The position numbers and the translations under genes were made by a program. Shown piece after piece: positions 48,086 to 56,571 of a stretch of DNA of 64,000 nt (positions are counted from its first letter, which is position 1; every line of letters begins with the position of its first letter). The DNA comes from Arsukibacterium tuosuense (GTDB taxonomy: Bacteria > Pseudomonadota > Gammaproteobacteria > Enterobacterales > Alteromonadaceae), in contig NZ_OBEB01000008.1 in assembly GCF_900215315.1 (NCBI RefSeq), positions 1 through 64,000 on the forward strand, read 5' to 3'. The notes beneath the pieces are model-generated. The model was not told the origin of the DNA. It did not search any database and saw nothing but the letters and a program-made list of their open reading frames with translations.

Positions 48086-49126
48086 ATGTGGTTTGAACAA
48101 TTAACCGGTTTTACTGAGCAAGGCGCCGCGCACGTCAGGCAAATGATGTCGCTGGAAAACGGTGTGCTTACCAGCCGTGCCAATGGCGCCAGCTTTAAGG
48201 TAGGACATCTCGTTACACCAAGCCTGCGTGCATTAATGACTGATGCAAAAGCAGTACTGCAAAGCTCAGCCTCAGAGGCGAAATCAATCAAGGTGCAGGA
48301 AGTAATTGCTGATGTGCAAAGTTTGCATACAGATCCTCAAAGCGCGGGGGCATTATTTCAGGTAGCATCCCAGTTTAATTTACTGGAGATGGTAGGCCCA
48401 ACTGTCACCCCAGACTCAGGTATTACCGGCTATCAATTCGACCACACTCAAGGTCCTGCCTGTGCTATGGCTTGTGGCGCCGGGCTTATATACCGCAACT
48501 ACTTTGTGCCGGTAAAGGGTCAGGTTGGCCAAACGGCAGAGCGGCAACTCAATATGCTCGATGAGTTTGAACAGCAGCTTTTAGTACAGGTAAATAAACA
48601 TAACGAGCAGCAATTTGACTCACTCTGGCAAATGAAAAATGGTTATGCTTTGCCAAATACTCAGCAGCTTACAGCAATAAACCATGCACTTGAGCAGTTA
48701 AACCAGTCTGATATTAATAAGCTTATCAACACGATTAAAATTGGCGTTCAATACGATACCCAGGTTACGTTGAAAAATACTGGCCAGCTGGTCACTCAGG
48801 CTTATTGCTCAGCTATGCCGGTGGCCTACAGCCAACACAGTAGCGGGCTATGGCAGCCATTGGCCAGTTTAATATTACAAGCGGCATATCAGGCCACCCT
48901 TGCTGCGGGCGTAATCAACACAGCCAAAACAGGTAATAATACGGTTTATCTGACGCTATTAGGTGGTGGTGCCTTTGGTAATGCCGTTGAATGGATCACC
49001 AGCGCGATGCAGTCGGCAATTACGCTTTTCGAGCAAAGTGGTCTGGACATTAGAGTTGTCAGTTACGGCCGGAGTAAGCCTGAAGTTAATGCTTTGGTCT
49101 CGCACTTTGCTGCTGATGTTCGTTAG
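48086..49126 (+). CDS. Macrodomain-like protein
   Basis: A 346-residue protein that starts MWFEQLTGF at ATG 48086, with a strong ribosome binding site (AAGGAG, 48074-48079). It belongs to a family that I recall as widespread in bacteria and fungi. Characteristic parts are GASFKVGHLVTPSLRAL (about residues 30-46), ALFQVASQFNLLEM (about 91-104), HTQGPACAMACGAGLIYRNYF (about 121-141) and LTLLGGGAFGNAVEWI (about 294-309). The glycine-rich GGGAFGN strand-loop resembles the ADP-ribose-binding loop of macrodomains, so an ADP-ribose or NAD-related activity is inferred and not proven. Confidence 0.6.
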   Translation: MWFEQLTGFTEQGAAHVRQMMSLENGVLTSRANGASFKVGHLVTPSLRALMTDAKAVLQSSASEAKSIKVQEVIADVQSLHTDPQSAGALFQVASQFNLLEMVGPTVTPDSGITGYQFDHTQGPACAMACGAGLIYRNYFVPVKGQVGQTAERQLNMLDEFEQQLLVQVNKHNEQQFDSLWQMKNGYALPNTQQLTAINHALEQLNQSDINKLINTIKIGVQYDTQVTLKNTGQLVTQAYCSAMPVAYSQHSSGLWQPLASLILQAAYQATLAAGVINTAKTGNNTVYLTLLGGGAFGNAVEWITSAMQSAITLFEQSGLDIRVVSYGRSKPEVNALVSHFAADVR

Positions 49127-49179
49127 TAAAAGAGTTTATTGATTGATCTTTTCTGGATACGTGCGATTGGGAGATGGTT

Positions 49180-49416
49180 ATGGAAAAACGAAGGCTGGAT
49201 ACAGTATTAACTTACGCACATGCTTATCATTGGCTGCCTGATGCGCATACTTTGGTGCCGGAAGATGAATTATACGTAAAAAACCTAATTTGCCTGGAGC
49301 ATGCGGAGCAGGTTTACGCAGAAACGCAGTCAAAAGGTTGGGCAATGTCAATCAAGCAATTACAAAAGCAAATTGACCGGCGGAATAAGCAGATCATTAA
49401 GCTATATAAAAAGTAG
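49180..49416 (+). CDS. Small hypothetical protein
   Basis: A 78-residue helical, Lys/Gln/Glu-rich protein without known motif, ending in a basic helix (KQLQKQIDRRNKQIIKLYKK). ATG 49180 with GGGAG six bases upstream is preferred over ATG 49174. It is 53 bp after the macrodomain-like gene, on the same strand, and is possibly co-transcribed. Confidence 0.5.
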   Translation: MEKRRLDTVLTYAHAYHWLPDAHTLVPEDELYVKNLICLEHAEQVYAETQSKGWAMSIKQLQKQIDRRNKQIIKLYKK

Positions 49417-49450
49417 AATCGGTAATGGCTAAACAATTAGAGGTACTCCT

Positions 49451-49774
49451 TTGAACTACGCCCAACATGAACTGTTTTTAATCAATCTGCGCCAGCAGTT
49501 TTCTGACATTTTTATGGCCAGCAAAGCCGGTAAAGATAATTCCGAACATCGCCTGCGCGCTCAGGGTTTTATTCATGCTGGTGAGCTACTTGAAATATGC
49601 GGTCGGCAAGAAGTGCAGCAGTTGATGGAGCAGGTACACCTGGAAGTATTTGGCGTAACTATCGCTGAGCGTAAGCCTAATGAGCAAGCACGCCGGCAGC
49701 AGGCATTGAAGCTTGGTGATTACGATTACTTTGACGAGCCAGCCTTTACAAGGCAGCAACGCGACATTGAGTAA
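49451..49774 (+). CDS. Small hypothetical protein
   Basis: A 107-residue soluble protein without recognised domain. A TTG start at 49451 is used because no ATG is in frame nearby and AGAGGT lies upstream at a good distance. It is predicted all-helical (FLINLRQQFSDIFMASKAGK and EICGRQEVQQLMEQVHLEVF). It lies 27 bp before the metallophosphoesterase and shares its strand. Confidence 0.5.
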   Translation: MNYAQHELFLINLRQQFSDIFMASKAGKDNSEHRLRAQGFIHAGELLEICGRQEVQQLMEQVHLEVFGVTIAERKPNEQARRQQALKLGDYDYFDEPAFTRQQRDIE

Positions 49775-49801
49775 AGCATTTAACTGAATTTTTGGAGGTT
49801 T

Positions 49802-50647
49802 ATGTACGACATTATTGGTGATATTCACGGCCACGCAGATGAGCTTGAGTTGTTACTGGCAAAGTTAGACTACCAACGAATTGATGGTGTTTGGCAGCAC
49901 GCTGAACGAACTCTTATCTCCGTTGGCGATTTAATCGATCGCGGACCACAGCAAAAACGAACAGTCGATATTTTAAAGTCGATGGCTGAACATGGTGCAG
50001 CCCATGTAATCCAGGGCAATCATGAGTTTAATGCTGTCGCTTTTGCAACTGTGGATGAACAAGGTGAGCCATTAAGACCGCACACCAAAAAAAATCAGGA
50101 GCAGCATCAAAAGTTTCTGTTAGTGGCCCAGAGTGATCCGGCCTGGTACCAGCAAACGATTGAGTGGTTTAAATCGCTGCCCATTTTACTGGAACTAGCT
50201 GATTTTCGGGTTGTTCATGCCTGCTGGCATCCAGAGTCCATTGCAGTGTTAAAACAATATGCGAACGACAATTTCGTGTTGCACGAAGATGCATGGATAG
50301 CGGCGAACCAGGATGGGCATCCGCTTTACACCGCGTTAGAAGTGTTGATGAAGGGCTGGGAAATTCAGCTGCCGGATGGATGCAGCTTTCTCGATTTTGC
50401 TAATCATCCACGTAACAAGATCAGAACCCGCTGGTGGCTGCAGCATGCAGCCGATTATCAGCAATTTGCGATTAGTGTACCTGACATTACTATGCTGCCT
50501 AAAAAGCAGGTAGATAATAAGTTAATGGTGGGCTACGACAATAATAAGCCGCTATTTATTGGCCATTATTGGCTCGAAGGTATCCCATGTTGTTTATCTG
50601 AACATATTGCCTGTCTTGACTGGTCAGTAACGGAGCGGGGGCTTTAG
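49802..50647 (+). CDS. Metallophosphoesterase, probably truncated by frameshift
   Basis: A 281-residue calcineurin-type phosphoesterase resembling PrpE/ApaH-like bis(5'-nucleosyl)-tetraphosphatases or small-molecule phosphatases. Metal-ligand motifs are DIHGH (about residues 6-10), GDLIDRGP (about 41-48), GNHE (about 72-75) and HACWHP (about 139-144). GGAGG before the ATG is a strong ribosome binding site. The usual C-terminal LVAYR-type strand of this family is missing from this frame. It is found in the -1 frame directly after the stop, past a run of five G (50637-50641), so a single-base deletion, or a sequencing error, has cut the protein short. Confidence 0.82.
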   Translation: MYDIIGDIHGHADELELLLAKLDYQRIDGVWQHAERTLISVGDLIDRGPQQKRTVDILKSMAEHGAAHVIQGNHEFNAVAFATVDEQGEPLRPHTKKNQEQHQKFLLVAQSDPAWYQQTIEWFKSLPILLELADFRVVHACWHPESIAVLKQYANDNFVLHEDAWIAANQDGHPLYTALEVLMKGWEIQLPDGCSFLDFANHPRNKIRTRWWLQHAADYQQFAISVPDITMLPKKQVDNKLMVGYDNNKPLFIGHYWLEGIPCCLSEHIACLDWSVTERGL

Positions 50648-50697
50648 TTGCTTATCGGACTGACGACAATAAGCTGGACGACAAAAACTTTCATGCC

Positions 50698-50958
50698 GTG
50701 CCGGGGCGTAAATCAGTTCCTAATGATGTTGAGCGATTAAATAAAGCTTTTTATCTTAGTGATCCGATGAATACCTGTTGTGTTGAAAACCAATGTTATG
50801 ACGAATATCAGCGCATAGCGAATTATACCAAAGCATTGTTGGATGATAATCTGGCATTGTTTGATGCCATTGAAAAGGCGCTGGTCTCATCGTTTGACGA
50901 CCTGGTTAAAGAGCGGCATGTCTGCGCGGTGATGAAGTCGATAGCTAATTTACTTTAA
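50698..50958 (+). CDS. C-terminal part of the metallophosphoesterase in another frame, or small adjoining gene
   Basis: This frame is open from about 50641, where it reads ALVAYRTDDNKLDDKNFHAV, the expected end of the phosphoesterase, and continues to 50958 with DPMNTCCVENQCYDEYQRIA, a Cys-containing helical segment. If it is independent, GTG 50698 is the best start (86 residues), but no good ribosome binding site precedes it. The preferred reading is that it was fused to the preceding gene before a frameshift. The 293-bp gap that follows (50959-51251) holds no gene. Confidence 0.45.
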   Translation: MPGRKSVPNDVERLNKAFYLSDPMNTCCVENQCYDEYQRIANYTKALLDDNLALFDAIEKALVSSFDDLVKERHVCAVMKSIANLL

Positions 50959-51130
50959 GGCCATTTTTTCCGGCATAACCAAGACACAAACAGTCTTACC
51001 TCATGATTACAATAGCTTATCTGACGTTGTTTTAAGTATGAAGTGCCAATTTCTTCTTCTCGCCAGGTATCCGTTACATCATGGCTAAAGCTGGCATATA
51101 CCCCAGGCTAAGCTGTGTTTTTACAAACAT

Positions 51131-51150
51131 TGTCGCAATACCCTGCGACA
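51131..51150. promoter_or_regulatory. Inverted repeat upstream of the second AAA+ gene
   Basis: TGTCGCA (51131-51137) pairs perfectly with TGCGACA (51144-51150) around ATACCC, 101 bp before the ATPase start. The TGTCG/CGACA arms are the same as those of the dyads in cassette copies B and C, though here the spacing is shorter. A candidate operator for one of the WYL regulators. Confidence 0.45.
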
Positions 51151-51251
51151 ACTTGTGCCGGTCAGGGCATTTTTAACGGCGTTAAAACGGTACGTCTCAA
51201 TTCGTCGTGCAGGGTTGTCATAATGCTTCTGGTTAACAGAGGAGCGCAGTT

Positions 51252-53339
51252 ATGGGTATGGCAAAACAACAGCTAAGCAAGGCGACAACTATAGAGTCAC
51301 TGTTTGTCGATATCGATTCACCGGTTATTTGCCGGCTGTGGGCATATCGGTTGATCGTAAACCAGAAGCTGATAAAAAAACTGTACGACATAGACGAACT
51401 GGACACGCAGTTAGCTACTTTACTGGGGTTCAGCAGTCAGGCCGAGTTGTTAAGCCCGATGCAGTTGCAGCAAGCCTTGATTGAAAAGTTACATCAGCTG
51501 GAGTCGCATCCAGCAATCAGTTTGCCGCCTACGCTGGCTGACAATATCCGAGCTCTGGACGACATGCTTGGTCTGACGATGCTTGAGCAGCAACTGCTGG
51601 GTTTTATAGCCCTGGTCAAAGCAGATCAATTGTTAGCGGGTGTCTGTGCTTTATTGCGAAATGTGAAAAAAACACACTTACCAAAAATACTGGCGCAGAC
51701 CCTTGATGCCCCTGAAGCGGCAGTTAAGAAAACGCTTAGCTTTGATAGCACCTTGATAAGTTCCGGATTGATAGCGGTGGAGTCGCAGCCGCTATTTTCA
51801 CTGGACGATGTTTTTGAATTTATCTCGTTTAATTTTGGCTATAAGTTACTTGAAGAAAATACTGATACTCAGCGCTTACTTAAAGAGATTGTGCACAAAG
51901 CTACACCGGCAACGCTTAGCTTGGCACAATATCAACATCTAAATACCGATTTGCAAATACTGTTATCTTATTTAAAAAACGCTGCCAAACGGCAATTACA
52001 TGGGGTCAATATATTGGTTTATGGCCCGCCTGGAACCGGCAAGAGTGAGCTGGCCCGGGTAGTGGCGCAAAAACTACAGTTACCCTTATTTGAAATCAGC
52101 AGTGAAGATGATGAGGGCGATGCTATTGCTGGACAAAACCGCTTAAGAGCATACCGGATGGCGCAAAGCTTTTTGGCAAACTCAGCAACATTGCTGCTAT
52201 TTGATGAAGTTGAAGATGTGTTTGTCCAGAACCCTTTTGCCAAAAAAGCAGATGTGGGCAAAGGCTGGATGAACCGGATGCTTGAACAAAACGCGGTGCC
52301 ATGTTTTTGGGTTACCAACGACCAGAGTGCTATTGATGATGCCTTTATTCGTCGCTTTGATCAGGTAATCAAACTGGATGTACCGCCTAAACCACAGCGA
52401 GCCGCGCTTTTACTCAGTGCTGCACCAGATCTGCTGACAGAGACTGAAGCAGAGCAGTTAGCCGAGCATCCTTGTTTAACACCTGCTGTTATTACCCGCG
52501 CCAGTAGGGTGGTGACTAGTTTAAACCCAAGGCTAAAGCGGACTGATAAAGTGGCGGCATTGCAGCATTTAATGCAGCAGACCCTGCGCGCTCAGGGGTT
52601 TAAAGTTGACGACGCGCTAAAGCGTGACGTGTTAGGCGGGGTTTATGATCCCAACCTGATTAATGCAGATATCAATTTAGCTGAATTAACGGCCGGGCTT
52701 ATTCGGGCGGGAAGCGGACGTGTCTGTTTATACGGTGCGCCTGGCACGGGCAAAACAGCGTATTGTCACTATCTGGCAAAGCAGCTTAAAAAGCCCCTGC
52801 TGGTTAAAACGGCAGGCCAGTTGTTAAGCATGTATCTTGGCGAAACAGAAAAACAAATTGCCGCAGCCTTTGCTGAAGCGAAAGAAAACGACGCAGTTCT
52901 GTTACTGGATGAAGTCGACAGCTTTTTACAGGACAGACGTAAAGCTCAGCACAGTTGGGAAGTAACCTCAGTAAATGAGATGCTGGTGCAAATGGAGGCC
53001 TTCCAGGGCGTGTTCGTGGCCAGCACAAACTTATTGCATAACCTTGACCAGGCATCCCTACGCCGTTTTGATTTAAAAGCCTGCTTTGGCTACTTAAAAC
53101 CCGAGCAAACCAGGCAGTTATTTCAGGCACATTGTAAGCAGTTAAAACTTGTACCCTGTGCCAGCAGCCTGGCGCAACTGGCTGCGACGCGGGAGCTAAC
53201 ACCAGGTGATTTTGCCGCAATAGCCCGGCAAAGCAAGTTCCGGCCTTTTAGCAAAGCCAGCGACTTTGCCGCTGCCTTATTAAATGAAGTGATGTTGAAA
53301 AATGACGCCGTACCAAACCCCATTGGCTTCTTACAGTAA
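51252..53339 (+). CDS. Tandem-AAA+ ATPase 2
   Basis: A 695-residue paralogue of the protein at 41324. It has a divergent helical N-terminus (about residues 1-225), AAA+ domain 1 with Walker A GPPGTGKSE (near 258) and Walker B LLLFDEVEDVF (near 315), and AAA+ domain 2 with Walker A GAPGTGKTA (near 495), LLSMYLGETEKQIAAAF, Walker B VLLLDEVDSF (near 552) and ASLRRFDLK (near 600). The second domains of the two proteins are more alike than the first. GGAG upstream supports ATG 51252. The gene is convergent with its own WYL gene (53375, 35 bp apart), unlike the head-to-tail first pair. Confidence 0.75.
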   Translation: MGMAKQQLSKATTIESLFVDIDSPVICRLWAYRLIVNQKLIKKLYDIDELDTQLATLLGFSSQAELLSPMQLQQALIEKLHQLESHPAISLPPTLADNIRALDDMLGLTMLEQQLLGFIALVKADQLLAGVCALLRNVKKTHLPKILAQTLDAPEAAVKKTLSFDSTLISSGLIAVESQPLFSLDDVFEFISFNFGYKLLEENTDTQRLLKEIVHKATPATLSLAQYQHLNTDLQILLSYLKNAAKRQLHGVNILVYGPPGTGKSELARVVAQKLQLPLFEISSEDDEGDAIAGQNRLRAYRMAQSFLANSATLLLFDEVEDVFVQNPFAKKADVGKGWMNRMLEQNAVPCFWVTNDQSAIDDAFIRRFDQVIKLDVPPKPQRAALLLSAAPDLLTETEAEQLAEHPCLTPAVITRASRVVTSLNPRLKRTDKVAALQHLMQQTLRAQGFKVDDALKRDVLGGVYDPNLINADINLAELTAGLIRAGSGRVCLYGAPGTGKTAYCHYLAKQLKKPLLVKTAGQLLSMYLGETEKQIAAAFAEAKENDAVLLLDEVDSFLQDRRKAQHSWEVTSVNEMLVQMEAFQGVFVASTNLLHNLDQASLRRFDLKACFGYLKPEQTRQLFQAHCKQLKLVPCASSLAQLAATRELTPGDFAAIARQSKFRPFSKASDFAAALLNEVMLKNDAVPNPIGFLQ

Positions 53340-53374
53340 TTGCCAACTCAAGATAAGGCTATAAGGCTGCAAAG

Positions 53375-54397
53375 CTAAGGAGAAGTAGCCGGCTGGTACT
53401 GCGCCAATGCCTGCTGCAAACTTTCAACAACACTTTGGGTAAGGGCCGCGGGTGCCAGTACCTGGATGCTGTTGCCATGCGACAATATCCACCATTTTAA
53501 CTGCCAGCCATCATGCACGGTAGCATTAACAGTATGCCAGCCATCGGTATCAGGGCTAAGTGTCATATCTTCCGAGAGAGGGGCTTCTTGCAGCAACTGG
53601 CTTAAATAGGGGCTCACTCTGGCTTGCAGGCAAATTTGTTCGCCGTTAGCAAATTGCATAGCGCCGCTATGCAGGTAATGTTGCAGGGTAAAGCCTGGAG
53701 GGCTTAGTAAGGGTTGTTCACTAAGGCTAAGTTCGGTAAACCGGTGCAGGGCAAATAAACGCACATCCTGGTAGCTGCCGACAGTCGCCACTAAATAAGT
53801 AATATGGCCGCGTTGCACTAAGCCCAGTGGGTTCAAAAAATACTGTTTTTGCTGCTGATCATACAAGGCGGTGTAAGTGGCACTAAGTTGTTTACTCTGG
53901 CTTAGGGCTTGTTGCACTGCTTCATAAAGCATTGGCGAAGTAGATGGCGGTATCATGGGTAGTGCCGGTGATACCACGGCAATTTTATCGGCTAACTTGC
54001 TATTGCTGTTACTATCTTCCAGCGCCTGCAGCTTACTTTTTGCCTGATTAAAGCGGGTGCTTAAACTTTGCAGCATCACCTGCGGCAAAATAGTTTTTAA
54101 GGTGCCCTCTACCAGCTGCAGTATCATGGCTTCAGCCACGCTAACGCCTGGCAGCTGAATATCTCTATTTTCCATCCAGCGCCATAAATTGGTGCCTTTA
54201 CTCTCATCACAACGGATCGGAAATACACTTGATAAGTCATTTAAATCACGTTCAACGGTGCGTTTAGTTACCTTAAAGCCATTGCTTTCTAACAGGCTAT
54301 GCAATTCAGACGCTGTTTTTCCCTCACCGCGATCAGGCAGTATTTTCAATAGCTCCCATTGCCGGCTTAACGTAACGTGTGACTTGGCAGAAGACAT
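53375..54397 (-). CDS. WYL-domain transcriptional regulator 2
   Basis: A 340-residue regulator: N-terminal winged helix-turn-helix (about residues 10-75, QWELLKILPDRGEGKTASEL and KVTKRTVERDLNDLSSVFPI), a WYL domain (about 170-240, with LNPLGLVQRGHITYLVATVG) and a C-terminal WCX-like part. Its order of domains is as in WYL regulator 1, though similarity between the two is limited. It is transcribed towards ATPase 2 and divergent from the HEPN gene, with 108 bp between that could hold operators for both. That gap contains a TTGCC...GGCAA dyad. Confidence 0.82.
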   Translation of the reverse strand: MSSAKSHVTLSRQWELLKILPDRGEGKTASELHSLLESNGFKVTKRTVERDLNDLSSVFPIRCDESKGTNLWRWMENRDIQLPGVSVAEAMILQLVEGTLKTILPQVMLQSLSTRFNQAKSKLQALEDSNSNSKLADKIAVVSPALPMIPPSTSPMLYEAVQQALSQSKQLSATYTALYDQQQKQYFLNPLGLVQRGHITYLVATVGSYQDVRLFALHRFTELSLSEQPLLSPPGFTLQHYLHSGAMQFANGEQICLQARVSPYLSQLLQEAPLSEDMTLSPDTDGWHTVNATVHDGWQLKWWILSHGNSIQVLAPAALTQSVVESLQQALAQYQPATSP

Positions 54398-54505
54398 AAC
54401 AATCCATCCCTGAATGTAATACTAAGACGTGTAAAAAGCTTGCCCTAATATGGGCGGCTATGGCAATAATAGAGACAAGCACAGCAAATAGGAAGCTGAA
54501 AAATC

Positions 54506-55177
54506 ATGTTAGATAAGGACTTAAGTCACAGTGCTCTAAAAGCTTATCAGCGGCAGCATCGCGAGCATTTTCCCGAAAACCTGGCCTTGCGGGTTCACAG
54601 AGCCCTTAGCTGGTTAAATAAAGCGGAGCAGGCCAGGCTAACCAACGATACCGACACCGAATTTATTTACTACTGGATAAGCTTTAACGCGGCCTATGCT
54701 AATGAGTTTGGTGAAAGCGAACGTATGGCGGAGCAACAACATTTCCAGGCTTTTCTGGCCAAAATTGCCGATTTAGACCAGGAAAACTTACTGTTTAATC
54801 TGATTTGGCAACAATTTAGCAGCAGCATCCGGCTGCTCATGGATAATAAATACGTTTACCAACCCTTCTGGGATTTTCAGCGCGGCCGTCTCAACGAAGA
54901 AGACTGGCAAAAGCGTTTTGCAGCCTCTAAAACCACCCTAAATAAAGCGCTGGCTGACAAAGATGTGCCACTGGCCTTGTCCTGCATTTTTACCAGGCTA
55001 TACACCTTGCGTAACCAGCTTATTCACGGCGGCGCCACCCACAACAGCAGCATCAACCGCGAACAACTAAAAGACGCCTGTAACCTTTTAAATAAGCTGA
55101 TCCCGCTGGTTATTGCGCTGATGATGAGTGCGCCTGAGCAGTTGTGGGGTGAGGGGTGTTATCCGGTGGTTAAGTGA
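54506..55177 (+). CDS. Apea-type HEPN-domain protein
   Basis: This 223-residue helical protein has an N-terminal RVHRALSWLNKAEQARL helix and FIYYWISFNAAYANEFGE (about residues 49-66). The C-terminal helix carries the HEPN active-site signature RNQLIHGG (Arg-Asn-x3-His, about residues 174-181), as in Apea-like HEPN proteins. HEPN domains with this motif are usually metal-independent endoribonucleases that cut tRNA or mRNA in abortive infection. No MNT nucleotidyltransferase antitoxin is next to it. Its 3' end overlaps that of the convergent PD-(D/E)XK gene by 19 bp. Confidence 0.8.
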   Translation: MLDKDLSHSALKAYQRQHREHFPENLALRVHRALSWLNKAEQARLTNDTDTEFIYYWISFNAAYANEFGESERMAEQQHFQAFLAKIADLDQENLLFNLIWQQFSSSIRLLMDNKYVYQPFWDFQRGRLNEEDWQKRFAASKTTLNKALADKDVPLALSCIFTRLYTLRNQLIHGGATHNSSINREQLKDACNLLNKLIPLVIALMMSAPEQLWGEGCYPVVK

Positions 55178-56250
55178 TTGTCTTGTTCTAATTGATCTAA
55201 CTCTAAAAGGCGAGCACAAATGAACTGAACGATTTGTTCTTCTTTCATTGCTGCTTCTTTGACACTATAAACACGAATTTTCTTTCCTCCTTCCAGCCAG
55301 CGTTCAGCCTTTTTATCGGTTAGTATGAGCGAATCAACTTTATGCTCATTTAGTCCGTTACGAAGGCTGGCGTATACATTAAAAGTCGTTTTATCAGCTT
55401 CGCCAGACAAGAACAGGACAACGTCCGAGTCAGTATCTTTCCAATTGGACAAAGCAAATCGTAAAGCGGGGTAACCATTCCAGTTATGCAACCGAATCAC
55501 AACATCTTGCCCTAATTTGTTTTGTAACTCTGTCTGTAAATGCTGATGGTATTCGTTGATGGCTTGCAGCTTGGTTTGCTGCATCTCTTTAATTGATGCA
55601 AGATTTTTTAAAACAAAATCGCGTGTTTGCTGATTAACCGATGGTTGCGACATAAGACTCTCCAGATGCAAAATGAACTCGCGAAGTAGCAAGGACCATT
55701 TATTGATAGGTTGGGAAATAAACTGCTCTGCCAGCTGCACTTTTAACGCCGAAATTAGCGTTGGATAGCTAATGCCATGCCATCCGTTATGTGGTTTTTC
55801 ACCTGCTGGCGAGAGAACTACAAAAAGCTTTGTTTTGCCGCTAAAGCGAGTTTCTTGTTCTTCCTGAATAAATTTCTCGTAGTCACTAAAAGGGTTATTT
55901 TGCTGGTGGTAAATCTTATTTTCTAGCAACATAACCCAATTGGTACCTTCCAAAAGCAAGTCAATTCGTTTACCCGTTTTGGTTGTTACTTCTCGCTCGG
56001 GTGGCCCTGCTAAGGCGTGATCCAGCTGATGATATTCTTCTTGCAGGCAATACAGCAGCGCCTTTAATACGATAGCCCCGAGCTTATGCTGGCCATTACT
56101 GTCACAGAAAAATGCCAATATGTCAGTAGTCGGATTTTCGTAGTAGCCTTTGCTGCCAATACTGAAAATGGAGGGCTCAGCGACATCTATCGGCGGGAGT
56201 TGACGAAATTCCTTTAGCAGCTGTTCAAGTTTTGATAGTTGGGTTTCCAT
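55159..56250 (-). CDS. PD-(D/E)XK nuclease superfamily protein
   Basis: A 363-residue protein of the PD-(D/E)XK type (PF14281-like). The nuclease core lies in the N-terminal half: TTDILAFFCDSNGQHKLG (about residues 37-54), KRIDLLLEGTNWVMLLENKIYH (about 93-114), in which Asp and Glu-x-Lys form the metal centre. A C-terminal helical plus beta domain (about 210-350) follows. Members of this family occur as solitary genes in defence islands and beside retrons and abortive systems. It is convergent with the HEPN gene. Confidence 0.78.
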   Translation of the reverse strand: METQLSKLEQLLKEFRQLPPIDVAEPSIFSIGSKGYYENPTTDILAFFCDSNGQHKLGAIVLKALLYCLQEEYHQLDHALAGPPEREVTTKTGKRIDLLLEGTNWVMLLENKIYHQQNNPFSDYEKFIQEEQETRFSGKTKLFVVLSPAGEKPHNGWHGISYPTLISALKVQLAEQFISQPINKWSLLLREFILHLESLMSQPSVNQQTRDFVLKNLASIKEMQQTKLQAINEYHQHLQTELQNKLGQDVVIRLHNWNGYPALRFALSNWKDTDSDVVLFLSGEADKTTFNVYASLRNGLNEHKVDSLILTDKKAERWLEGGKKIRVYSVKEAAMKEEQIVQFICARLLELDQLEQDNHLTTG

Positions 56251-56262
56251 ACCTAGCCTTAA

Positions 56263-56405
56263 TTAATTTTTAAGCGTCCAGTGCTTGGACAGTTTTAAGT
56301 CATTATGCGACGATAGCTGCTCAATTAGCCGCCGCGCATCAGTAACACTCAGCCAATAGGCCACCCTTCAGTTTCTCGCTGCACAGTTTTTTCCATCATT
56401 TCCAT
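56263..56405 (-). pseudogene. Frameshifted remnant of a small gene
   Basis: On the minus strand, ATG 56405 starts MEMMEKTVQRETEGWP before a stop. In the neighbouring frame the reading continues YWLSVTDARRLIEQLSSHN and runs to a stop at 56263. Joined by one frameshift near 56357 it would be a protein of about 45-48 residues. It lies directly upstream of the PD-(D/E)XK gene, same strand. The rest of the 321-bp gap (56251-56571) shows nothing. Confidence 0.3.
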
Positions 56406-56571
56406 ACGAATAATCCTTTAAACATGCATACAATGTGGACATGACAAGACAAGGCCAGATGATGCTGTTGCACAATAACTTACTAATCTTCCGACTACTC
56501 TACGTAATTATGTACCTTTAATCCATAATTTCGTGTTAGTAATTAGGCTTATTTTAGGATGTTGTTATTAA

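Noticed and set aside
46925-49126. A BREX or CBASS system
   Set aside because: Only the BrxR/CapW-like regulator is present. No pglX, pglZ, brxC, cyclase or CD-NTase-associated effector is seen.
50630-50660. Programmed -1 ribosomal frameshift in the metallophosphoesterase
   Set aside because: The G run is not in the register of an X-XXY-YYZ slippery site and no downstream structure stands out. A deletion or sequencing error is simpler.
54506-56250. A classical HEPN/MNT toxin-antitoxin pair
   Set aside because: The neighbour is a PD-(D/E)XK protein and not a minimal nucleotidyltransferase.
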